Shown piece after piece: positions 1-6,291 of a stretch of DNA of 7,160 bases (its first letter is position 1; each line of letters starts with the position of its first letter). The notes under the pieces were generated by a model that saw nothing but the letters and a program-made list of their open reading frames with translations, was not told where the DNA came from and ran no database searches. The stretch lies in contig DAOWFN010000051.1 of NCBI GenBank assembly GCA_030637945.1, positions 1 to 7,160 on the forward strand, read 5' to 3'. The translations under genes and the position numbers were made by a program. The DNA comes from Gammaproteobacteria bacterium. Its GTDB lineage: Bacteria > Pseudomonadota > Gammaproteobacteria > SZUA-229.

Positions 1-9
1 TAATAAAAA

Positions 10-15
10 TATAAT
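10..15 (+). promoter_or_regulatory. Putative -10 box of the BicA-like SulP gene
   Basis: The hexamer is a perfect TATAAT, 22 bases upstream of the ATG at 38. Transcription would start near position 22 and leave a leader of only about 16 bases. The matching -35 box would lie left of the window edge and cannot be seen. The surroundings are very A+T-rich, so a chance match is possible. No clear Shine-Dalgarno sits in the short leader. Confidence 0.4.
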
Positions 16-37
16 CTGACAAAAGTAAATAACACCT

Positions 38-1714
38 ATGAATTACATTAACGGCTTACACTTTAACAATATACGCGGCGATATCTACGGCGGTCTTACT
101 GCTGCGGTGGTCGCGCTTCCTTTAGCCATGGCGATGGGCGTCGCTTCCGGTGTTGGTCCAATTGCCGGCATGTACGGCGCCATCTTTGTCGGTTTTTTTG
201 CAGCGCTATTTGGTGGCACACCGGCTCAAGTCTCAGGTCCCACCGGTCCGATGACAGTAGTGATGGCAGCCATCTTTATCCAATACACCGGTATGTTTCC
301 TGATGACCCGGCACAAGGTGCTGCGCTAGCTTTTACTGTGGTGATGATGGGCGGGTTGTTTCAGATCGTTTTTGGTCTGCTGAAATTGGGTAAATACATC
401 GAACTGGTGCCGCACCCGGTGGTATCGGGTTTTATGACCGGCATAGGCGTAATCATTATCCTGTTGCAATTTGGTCCTTTGCTCGGTCAGGCCGCAGGCT
501 CCAAACCATTAGAAGCTGCGCTCTCGATACCGGAAAATATAAACCTGCTCGATAACACCTCACTGATGCTTGGCATCATTGCGCTGGCTATTGTATTCGG
601 TGTTCCAAAATTTCTGCCCAAAGTAAATAATCTGGCACCCTCTCCGTTACTAGCGTTAGTCATAGGCACACTCGCTTATCTATTTTTCGTTCCTGCTGGC
701 AGCACACCGATTATTGGTGAAATCCCAACAGGATTCCCTGAATTTCGATATCCGGTAATCGAACTGGAGCTGTTACTGCAAATGATTGGCTCAGGCCTAA
801 CCTTAGCGGGTCTTGGCGCCATTGACTCCTTGCTTACTTCTTTAGTCGCAGATAACGTCACACGCACACAACACAAGTCTGACCGCGAACTCATCGGTCA
901 AGGTATAGGCAATACCATCGCCGGCATATTTGGCGGCCTGCCCGGTGCCGGTGCAACCATGCGTACCGTGGTCAATGTAAAAGCTGGCGGTCGAACACCG
1001 ATATCCGGCGCATTACACGCGGTCATCTTACTGGCGATAGTACTTGGCGCAGGTACACTGGCAAGTGACATCCCCAAAGCCGTTCTTGCCGGCATTTTGA
1101 TCAAAGTCGGTGTCGATATTATAGATTGGGACTATTTAAAACGACTGAAAACTGCACCTAAAGCAGGCATCGTTATCATGTTAACAGTGCTGATTGTTAC
1201 CGTTGCAGTTGATCTATTACTCGCTGTTGGCATTGGCATGGTCATGGCGAGTTTTCTGTTTATGCAGCGTATCACTGATATGCAAGTCGCCAGCATGAAA
1301 GCCGTAACCAAACCTGGTGATGCCTCAGTTTACGAACGCGCTTTGAGCGAACAGGAAACAGAAATCATGGATCAGGCCAACGGCCAGATCATGCTGTTCC
1401 ACATGCGAGGGGCAATGAGCTTCTCTTCTGCTAAAGCGCTGGTCCGACGTCACTCGACGATTACTGATTACCAGATCATGTTGCTTGACCTGTCCGACGT
1501 ACCCAATATCGATTTTACTACTTCACGCGCACTTGAAGATATTATTATCGACACCATCGATGCCGGTCGGCAGATATTCCTGGTCGGTGCATGTGATGAG
1601 GTTTGCGACATGCTGAAACAGCAAGGTGTCCTTAACCATTTTGACACTGGTAATATGTACAAGCAGCGCCTCGATGCTCTGCTACATGCGCAGAGTTTAT
1701 TAAGAAGTTCATAG
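38..1714 (+). CDS. SulP/SLC26-family anion transporter with STAS domain, BicA-like (probable Na+/HCO3- symporter)
   Basis: This 558-residue inner-membrane carrier is complete, matching the family's usual 550-600 residues. It has the SulP transmembrane core (about residues 12-410, expected 7+7 inverted-repeat fold) and a cytosolic STAS domain (about 447-550). The N-terminal RGDIYGGLTAAVVALP, the GGTPAQVSGPTGPMTVVM region (59-76) and the LTSLVAD...LIGQGIGN stretch (266-292) look very like cyanobacterial BicA as I recall it, a low-affinity, high-flux Na+-dependent bicarbonate carrier. Asp263 and Thr267 in IDSLLTS correspond to the Na+-site Asp and Thr of BicA. Arg309 (GAGATMRT) replaces a glycine I recall in BicA, in the central anion site. 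The STAS domain reads DLSDVPNIDFTTS rather than the classic D-x-S loop. Met1 is chosen because the conserved N-terminus begins within 13 residues. The GNAT gene follows after 33 bases. Sulfate or another anion remains possible as substrate. Confidence 0.88.
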   Translation: MNYINGLHFNNIRGDIYGGLTAAVVALPLAMAMGVASGVGPIAGMYGAIFVGFFAALFGGTPAQVSGPTGPMTVVMAAIFIQYTGMFPDDPAQGAALAFTVVMMGGLFQIVFGLLKLGKYIELVPHPVVSGFMTGIGVIIILLQFGPLLGQAAGSKPLEAALSIPENINLLDNTSLMLGIIALAIVFGVPKFLPKVNNLAPSPLLALVIGTLAYLFFVPAGSTPIIGEIPTGFPEFRYPVIELELLLQMIGSGLTLAGLGAIDSLLTSLVADNVTRTQHKSDRELIGQGIGNTIAGIFGGLPGAGATMRTVVNVKAGGRTPISGALHAVILLAIVLGAGTLASDIPKAVLAGILIKVGVDIIDWDYLKRLKTAPKAGIVIMLTVLIVTVAVDLLLAVGIGMVMASFLFMQRITDMQVASMKAVTKPGDASVYERALSEQETEIMDQANGQIMLFHMRGAMSFSSAKALVRRHSTITDYQIMLLDLSDVPNIDFTTSRALEDIIIDTIDAGRQIFLVGACDEVCDMLKQQGVLNHFDTGNMYKQRLDALLHAQSLLRSS

Positions 1715-1747
1715 AGCACGATAGCATCTGGCTAACTCAAATATTCT

Positions 1748-2218
1748 GTGCGTTTCCGTATAAAACAACCAGAAACTGAAGCAGAATTTAAAAACTACTA
1801 TCACCTACGCTGGAGAATATTACGTGCTCCCTGGAATCAACCAGAGGGCTCCGAAATAGACGACATAGAAGACCAGTGCTTCCATCTCATGGCCGTCAAG
1901 CCTAATCCGCATCCGGATACCAATAACGACAATGAAGTATTCGCTGTCGCACGTCTGCAGTTCAATTCAGACACAATGGCACAGATCCGATACATGGCTG
2001 TCGGAAAAACATACGAGCATCAAGGAATCGGCCAACAACTGGTTAACACCCTGGAGCAACATGCCAGAGATTCAGGCTGCAAACAGATCGTCCTGGATGC
2101 GAGAGAACCCGCTGTCCATTTTTATAAAAAACTAGGTTACGAAGTTACCGAAAAAACTTACCTGCTATTCGGTGAGATACAGCATTATCGTATGATAAAA
2201 GACCTGACCGACAGCTGA
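1748..2218 (+). CDS. GNAT-family N-acetyltransferase
   Basis: This 156-residue soluble protein has one GNAT fold, expected to transfer acetyl from acetyl-CoA to an amine; the acceptor is unknown. Motif A is QIRYMAVGKTYEHQGIGQQL (79-98), where HQGIGQ is the Q/R-x-x-G-x-G/A pyrophosphate-binding loop. Motif B follows as IVLDAREPAVHFYKKLGYE (114-132). The N-terminal YYHLRWRILRAPWNQPEGSE (17-36) is typical of a GNAT subfamily that begins with a short acidic strand-helix unit, and this supports the GTG start. An in-frame TAA at 1733 rules out any longer form, and no ATG is available before residue 48. I see no convincing Shine-Dalgarno, so translation may depend on ribosomes arriving from the SulP gene 33 bases upstream. 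The SulP-GNAT link is probably co-transcription rather than shared chemistry. Family call is firm; function is unknown. Confidence 0.88.
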   Translation: MRFRIKQPETEAEFKNYYHLRWRILRAPWNQPEGSEIDDIEDQCFHLMAVKPNPHPDTNNDNEVFAVARLQFNSDTMAQIRYMAVGKTYEHQGIGQQLVNTLEQHARDSGCKQIVLDAREPAVHFYKKLGYEVTEKTYLLFGEIQHYRMIKDLTDS

Positions 2219-2260
2219 AGCAGTAACTTTTAATTGCCTTCTATCAAGTTTTTTAAAAAT

Positions 2261-2294
2261 CATCAGAGTAGAATCATTGCTAAATCATCTGATG
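2261..2294 (+). promoter_or_regulatory. Inverted repeat overlapping the ribosome binding site of the STAS-like gene
   Basis: CATCAGA (2261-2267) and TCTGATG (2288-2294) are perfect 7-base inverted repeats with a 20-base loop; a T-G wobble adds an eighth pair. The 3' arm runs into the first two G of the GGAGG Shine-Dalgarno at 2294-2298. In RNA it could partly hide the ribosome binding site. Three AATCAT copies (2258, 2272, 2283) lie in the same leader. The loop is long and the stem weak, so the fold may be marginal. Confidence 0.3.
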
Positions 2295-2298
2295 GAGG
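2294..2298 (+). promoter_or_regulatory. Strong Shine-Dalgarno that fixes the start of the STAS-like gene
   Basis: GGAGG lies 8 bases ahead of the ATG at 2307, which is ideal spacing. It selects this ATG over the in-frame TTG at 2277 and ATG at 2292, both of which lie at or before the Shine-Dalgarno itself. Confidence 0.8.
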
Positions 2299-2306
2299 AA
2301 ATCAAT

Positions 2307-2687
2307 ATGAAAATCGTCAGACATGGTCTCGCTATTGGTATCGAAAGAGTCGGTAGTGAGTTTTTCTTATCGTTAAAAGCTACCGGCAAGCTCACACATA
2401 AAGATTATGAAAAAATAAACCCGATGATCGATTCGGCGCTTGAAGGTATTAACGATCCAAAAATCAAAGCCTTTATCGATGGTTCTGAGCTGGAAGGCTG
2501 GGAGTTAAGAGCTGCCTGGGATGACTTCAAACTTGGTTTAAAACACGGCAGCGAGTTTGAAAAGGTTGCTGTTTTTGGCAACAAGAAATGGCAGGAGTAC
2601 AACTCTAAAGTGGGCTCGTGGTTTATTTCTGGTGAAGTAAAATATTTTGAGGATGCCGATGAAGCTTTAACGTGGCTTCAGGAATAA
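2307..2687 (+). CDS. SpoIIAA-like / STAS-SEC14-type small soluble protein
   Basis: The 126-residue protein has no membrane segment or signal peptide and should be cytosolic. It resembles the SpoIIAA-like family (formerly DUF3478), an alpha/beta fold related to STAS and SEC14/CRAL-TRIO domains. Recognisable family features are an opening strand plus FFLSLKATGKLTHKDYEKI (19-37), the central KIKAFIDGSELEGWELRAAW (52-71), the KVAVFGNKKW strand-turn (86-95) and the closing VKYFEDADEALTWL (111-124). Five Trp are present (65, 71, 95, 105, 123). The biochemical role of this family is not established; lipid or small-ligand binding and a regulatory role are both suggested by the fold. It follows the GNAT gene by 88 bases with its own strong ribosome binding site, so it may be a separate unit. 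A weak TAGAAT at 2269-2274 could be a -10, but no good -35 accompanies it. The next gene converges from the right. Confidence 0.82.
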   Translation: MKIVRHGLAIGIERVGSEFFLSLKATGKLTHKDYEKINPMIDSALEGINDPKIKAFIDGSELEGWELRAAWDDFKLGLKHGSEFEKVAVFGNKKWQEYNSKVGSWFISGEVKYFEDADEALTWLQE

Positions 2688-2729
2688 TATCTTAAATAAC
2701 ACGTTAGGGTGTTTATGATCAAGCTTATC

Positions 2730-2747
2730 GCCGGCAGCGTTGCCGGC
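2730..2747. terminator. GC-rich hairpin between convergent genes (possible bidirectional terminator)
   Basis: GCCGGCA (2730-2736) and TGCCGGC (2741-2747) form a perfect 7-base-pair stem with a 4-base loop. It lies 42 bases past the STAS-like stop and 18 bases past the nhaD stop, where a terminator for both strands is expected. Neither strand has a U-run after it (AAAATC on +, GATAAG on -), so it is not a classic intrinsic terminator. A second, weaker 5-bp stem (AACAC 2698-2702, GTGTT 2709-2713) lies on the STAS-gene side. Confidence 0.45.
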
Positions 2748-2765
2748 AAAATCACTCAGGCTAAA

Positions 2766-4205
2766 TCAACCAGCCGTAAAGTACGCACTATTAATCCACA
2801 TGTGAACATAGATACTTGCGATATATCCCGCTGCGATCGCTGGTGTCCACTTAAGGTGACCGAAGAAAGTATATTTACCTCGCGCCTGCCCCATCAATGC
2901 AACGCCTGCCGCAGAACCAACAGAGAGCAGCGAACCGCCAACACCGGCAGTTAAAGTAACTAACAACCACTGACCAGTCGACATATCCGGGTTCATAGTA
3001 AGTACTGCAAACATCACCGGTATATTATCGACAATAGCCGAAAGCACACCAACTGCGATATTGGCATTGGTCGCGCCCCAACCGGTGTACATCATCTCGG
3101 AAGCCAGCCCTAAATAACCAATAAAACCAAGACCGCCAACACAGAGGACGACACCGTAGAAGAAAAACAAAGTGTCCCACTCCGCTTTAGCTACCGGCGA
3201 AAACACATCAAATGCCACAGCAGACCCCATCTGAGCATCATGTTCAGCATTGTCCGGCTTGCCATGATGATCCTTGTGCGCAGTTTTCTTCAGATAAAAA
3301 CCAAATATTTGCAGATAACTAAGGCCGGTTAACATGCCGACAACTGGCGGCAAGTGTAAGAAGTTGTGGAATGAAACAGCAGTCGCAATCGTTGCAAGGA
3401 ATAAAAATATGATACGTTTTGCGCCACGCTGCATCGTCACCGTTTCACCTGAAGCATCAGGTTTAACATCAGGCACAGCAAAATGCATGATCGCCGCAGG
3501 CACCAAATAGTTAACTGCTGACGGTATAAACAGAGCAAAGAATGTCCAGAATTCTACGATACCTTTCTGCCAGACCATCAGTGTAGTGATATCACCAAAT
3601 GGCGAGAACGCGCCACCGGCATTAGCAGCAACCACGATGTTGACACAGGCGATCGTCACGAAGCGACTATTGTCGCCACCAACAGCCAACACAACTGCAC
3701 ACATCAATAACGCAGTAGTAAGGTTATCAGCGATAGGTGAGATAAAGAACGCCAGTATACCGGTTATCCAGAACAGCGAACGAAAACCAAAACCACTGCG
3801 AACCAACCAGGCGCGCAGGGCATCAAAAACTCGCCTCTCTTCCATTGAGTTGATGTAGGTCATCGCCACCAGCAAGAACAACATAAGTTCTGCATATTCC
3901 AGAAAGTTATGGCGCACAGCGTGTTCTGCTTCATGAGGCAGACCGTTGGTTGCGTAGAACCAACCAATAATTCCCCAGATAAGGCCAGCACCTAAAATGA
4001 CAGGTTTTGATTTACGCAGATGGGTAAATTCTTCTGCCATGACAAACAAATAAGCCAGCACAAAGATACCGATAGATACAAAGCCTACCCAGTGGTTAGT
4101 CAGATCCAGACGATCGGAGCCACCTTCTACAGCCATTGCTACACCTGGTAATGCGCAGAGCAGTAACACAGGAATTAGTTTCATCAGTAAGTTTTGAATT
4201 TTCAT
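2766..4205 (-). CDS. nhaD: Na+/H+ antiporter NhaD
   Basis: NhaD exports Na+ (and Li+) across the inner membrane in exchange for H+, serving pH and sodium homeostasis. The 479-residue length fits the family (Vibrio NhaD is close to 480). The N-terminus (1-25, ending AMA) is signal-peptide-like, as usual for NhaD, followed by about a dozen hydrophobic segments. The two halves carry the IT-superfamily repeat: SPIADNLTTALLM (156-168) pairs with SAIVDNIPVMFA (389-400), and NAGGAFSPFGDITTLMVW (195-212) pairs with GVGGSLLSVGSAAG (421-434). Membrane-embedded polar residues expected for ion translocation are present: Asp160, Asn161, Asp205, Asp393, Asn394, Ser428 and Ser431. A hydrophilic loop at about 308-325 is rich in His, Asp and Lys. 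The start is supported by TAAGAG nine bases upstream. It is the downstream gene of a pair with the SLC13 permease (12-base gap) and is probably co-transcribed and translationally coupled with it. Confidence 0.93.
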   Translation of the reverse strand: MKIQNLLMKLIPVLLLCALPGVAMAVEGGSDRLDLTNHWVGFVSIGIFVLAYLFVMAEEFTHLRKSKPVILGAGLIWGIIGWFYATNGLPHEAEHAVRHNFLEYAELMLFLLVAMTYINSMEERRVFDALRAWLVRSGFGFRSLFWITGILAFFISPIADNLTTALLMCAVVLAVGGDNSRFVTIACVNIVVAANAGGAFSPFGDITTLMVWQKGIVEFWTFFALFIPSAVNYLVPAAIMHFAVPDVKPDASGETVTMQRGAKRIIFLFLATIATAVSFHNFLHLPPVVGMLTGLSYLQIFGFYLKKTAHKDHHGKPDNAEHDAQMGSAVAFDVFSPVAKAEWDTLFFFYGVVLCVGGLGFIGYLGLASEMMYTGWGATNANIAVGVLSAIVDNIPVMFAVLTMNPDMSTGQWLLVTLTAGVGGSLLSVGSAAGVALMGQARGKYTFFGHLKWTPAIAAGYIASIYVHMWINSAYFTAG

Positions 4206-4214
4206 TATTATTTA

Positions 4215-4220
4215 CTCTTA
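4215..4220 (-). promoter_or_regulatory. nhaD Shine-Dalgarno overlapping the SLC13 stop codon
   Basis: Read on the minus strand, TAAGAG contains the TAA stop of the SLC13 gene (4218-4220) and an AAGAG Shine-Dalgarno core nine bases before the nhaD ATG. Ribosomes finishing SLC13 would occupy the nhaD initiation site, which suggests translational coupling. Confidence 0.65.
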
Positions 4221-6206
4221 AAATACGATGTTCATCATGGTCATCATGACGATTAGAAATAGTATGGTCATGATACCACCCGCTTTCAAAAAGTCTGCAA
4301 CACGATAACCAGCAGGCCCCATGATCAAAGCATTTACCTGGTGCGTTGGAATGAGGAAAGAATTGGACGTTGCAATAGCCACAGTCAGCGCAAATACTGC
4401 TGGATTTGCGCCAGCACCGATAGCGATATTAACAGCCAGGGGCACCAGCAATACGGTGGCTCCTACGTTGGACATGACCAGAGTAAAGAATGTCGCGAGT
4501 ACCGCTATCGCCAACTGGATGACCCAGATATCCATATGTCCAACCACTGACAAAACCTGGTCAGCTATCCATTTTGCAGTGCCCGATGTTTCTACAGCGA
4601 GTCCTAATGGAATAAGCGAGGCCAGCAAAAAAACAGTTTTCCAGCTCACGGCTTCATAAGCTTCTTCGATATTCAACACCCCGGACAATACCATTCCTAC
4701 CGCACCGGTTAACAGTGCAACCGAGAGACGGATATCGGTAAACAGCACCATGAAAAGTGCGATACCAAAAAAGATAAGAGCAGGTACAATCTTATGCGGA
4801 CGAACTTCTTCTTCATGTGGATATTCCGTTGTTATTACGACGAAATCATGGCTCTTTTCGATCCTCTCCAATGCTGTCCATTCAGTGTGTACGACTAGCG
4901 TATCACCTGACTTCAATGGCATATTACGAATGTCATCACCTTCGCGCAGCGTTTCTCCATTGCGATGCAGGCCGATCATTGCCAGGCCGTAAGTTTTTCG
5001 CATCCAGACATCACGCGCACTTTTTCCGATAAGCGTTGAACCAGGCGGAACAACAACCTCGGCAACACCTGTTTTATCTGTAGACAGAGCATCAGAAAAT
5101 GTACTTAACTTCACAAGTTTTTTCACTCGAGATTTATCCACAAATCGATTCACATCTTCAGGATCAGCGATAATACCGAGGATCATGCCAGGCTCGATCT
5201 CAAGGTCACGTGCCAACGCGCCAGGACCAACTCGAATAGAATCATTCGGTCGTTTGGTCGCAATAACGCGAACCCGACAAGCACTTTCAATTTCATCAAG
5301 AAGCATACCGATCAACGGACTATCATCGCTAACCACGACCTCAGAAAGTGAATAATTTACACCATAGACATCTTGAAAATATTGCATGGAATCAGAACCA
5401 CTGGTGCTGCTTTCACTTTTAGTTTTTGGCAATACAAAACGGCCCGCGATAACAAAGTAAGCGATACCGGTAACGATCAATGCGGCCCCTACAGGCGTAA
5501 CAGAAAACAAGCCCCAGGTATCCATCTGCTGATCAACAGGTAATGCTTTATTGGAAGTGATGATTAGATCATTGAGTAAAATTAACGGGCTGGATCCGAC
5601 CATGGTCATGGTACCACCGAGAATTGCGGTGAAGCCCATCGGCATAAGTAAGCGAGACAGAGGTATACCGGAACGAGCTGAAATACGAGAAACAACAGGT
5701 AAAAAAAGTGCGGCCGCGCCAACGTTTTGCATAAAGGATGAGATGAAACCAACGGTCGCTGAAATGACCGGGATGATACGTGTTTCTGTGGTTCCACCAA
5801 CGCTCAGGATGAAGGCAGCGACCTTACTCATAATACCCGTCTTGTCGAGACCGGCACCGATGATCATTACCGCAATAATCGACATGACCGCATTGGATGC
5901 AAAACCATCAAACAGATGTTTATTATCAACCAGGCCTTGCTCTAATCCCATATATGGCGCTAATAAACTCGTTAAACCCAGTAACACCATGACAGACACA
6001 GCGGCGACATCAACACTAACGATTTCAAATGCAAACAAATAAATGGTTAATACCAGAACGGCGATGACCCAGGCTATCTGGATCGAAGGCACTACGGTAG
6101 CCAGAAACAACGCCAGTGCCGCAAAAATTACTGCAGCAATCAGCTGCTTCCTGCTAATTATTCCTGGTTTGGTGATAGTCTGCTCTTCATCAGCGAGCTT
6201 GTTCAT
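4218..6206 (-). CDS. SLC13-family (DASS) permease with two RCK_C/TrkA_C domains
   Basis: This is a 662-residue inner-membrane carrier of the divalent anion:Na+ symporter type, with the architecture of E. coli YfbS and cyanobacterial/algal sulfate-type SLC13 proteins. Hydrophobic segments at about 20-260 are followed by a soluble insert of two RCK_C domains (about 285-360 and 375-455), then a second membrane half (about 470-662). The repeated hairpin motifs are FMQNVGAAALFLPV (158-171) and VMSNVGATVLLVPL (577-590); GGTMTMVGSSPLILLND (197-213) pairs with ATSNSFLIPTHQVNALIMG (612-630). The third position of the classic Ser-Asn-Thr motif is Val in both halves, as usual in the RCK-containing branch, and Gln160 stands where Asn is common. 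RCK_C domains may sense a small ligand, but which one is not visible. Substrate is uncertain: sulfate, another oxyanion or a dicarboxylate. The start has AAGGAA six to seven bases upstream. It leads the SLC13-nhaD pair. Confidence 0.87.
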   Translation of the reverse strand: MNKLADEEQTITKPGIISRKQLIAAVIFAALALFLATVVPSIQIAWVIAVLVLTIYLFAFEIVSVDVAAVSVMVLLGLTSLLAPYMGLEQGLVDNKHLFDGFASNAVMSIIAVMIIGAGLDKTGIMSKVAAFILSVGGTTETRIIPVISATVGFISSFMQNVGAAALFLPVVSRISARSGIPLSRLLMPMGFTAILGGTMTMVGSSPLILLNDLIITSNKALPVDQQMDTWGLFSVTPVGAALIVTGIAYFVIAGRFVLPKTKSESSTSGSDSMQYFQDVYGVNYSLSEVVVSDDSPLIGMLLDEIESACRVRVIATKRPNDSIRVGPGALARDLEIEPGMILGIIADPEDVNRFVDKSRVKKLVKLSTFSDALSTDKTGVAEVVVPPGSTLIGKSARDVWMRKTYGLAMIGLHRNGETLREGDDIRNMPLKSGDTLVVHTEWTALERIEKSHDFVVITTEYPHEEEVRPHKIVPALIFFGIALFMVLFTDIRLSVALLTGAVGMVLSGVLNIEEAYEAVSWKTVFLLASLIPLGLAVETSGTAKWIADQVLSVVGHMDIWVIQLAIAVLATFFTLVMSNVGATVLLVPLAVNIAIGAGANPAVFALTVAIATSNSFLIPTHQVNALIMGPAGYRVADFLKAGGIMTILFLIVMMTMMNIVF

Positions 6207-6211
6207 GCTTA

Positions 6212-6217
6212 TTCCTT
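6212..6217 (-). promoter_or_regulatory. Shine-Dalgarno of the SLC13 gene
   Basis: On the minus strand AAGGAA lies five bases before the ATG at 6206 (AAGGA core, six bases). It supports that ATG as the start of the SLC13 permease. Confidence 0.65.
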
Positions 6218-6231
6218 AAATAAAAATTAAA

Positions 6232-6253
6232 TTCGTTAATTCTTTTCGTTAAT
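6232..6253. repeat. 9-bp direct repeat upstream of SLC13 (possible operator)
   Basis: TTCGTTAAT occurs at 6232-6240 and again at 6245-6253, a 13-base period (ATTAACGAA on the transcribed strand). The second copy covers most of the proposed -10 box at 6249-6254. ATTAA at 6226-6230 also forms a small inverted repeat with TTAAT at 6236-6240. The region is A+T-rich, which lowers the significance of a 9-base repeat. Confidence 0.35.
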
Positions 6254-6277
6254 ACTTGTAAATATAATTTTTTTCAA
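6249..6277 (-). promoter_or_regulatory. Candidate sigma-70 promoter of the SLC13-nhaD operon
   Basis: On the minus strand TTGAAA (6272-6277, 5/6 to the -35 consensus) and TATTAA (6249-6254, 4/6 to the -10 consensus) are separated by exactly 17 bases. The start of transcription would fall near 6242, giving a leader of about 35 bases to the ATG at 6206. It lies in the 85-base gap after the upstream SulP gene, where I see no terminator, so read-through from that gene is also possible. Confidence 0.45.
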
Positions 6278-6291
6278 CGCCACGACAGACA

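Noticed and set aside
2234..2274. Promoter TTGCCT ... TAGAAT ahead of the STAS-like gene
   Set aside because: The two hexamers are 29 bases apart, too far for sigma-70, and no better -35 lies 16-18 bases before TAGAAT.
2277..2306. Longer STAS-like protein starting at TTG 2277 or ATG 2292
   Set aside because: The GGAGG at 2294-2298 is correctly spaced only for ATG 2307, and family similarity begins there.
2709..2954. 81-codon plus-strand frame starting at GTG in the convergent gap
   Set aside because: Mostly antisense to the conserved 3' end of nhaD; Arg/Cys-rich translation without family resemblance and no ribosome binding site.
5551..6042. 163-codon plus-strand frame
   Set aside because: Lies antisense within the SLC13 membrane domain; its composition mirrors the opposite strand, and the SLC13 reading is conserved throughout.
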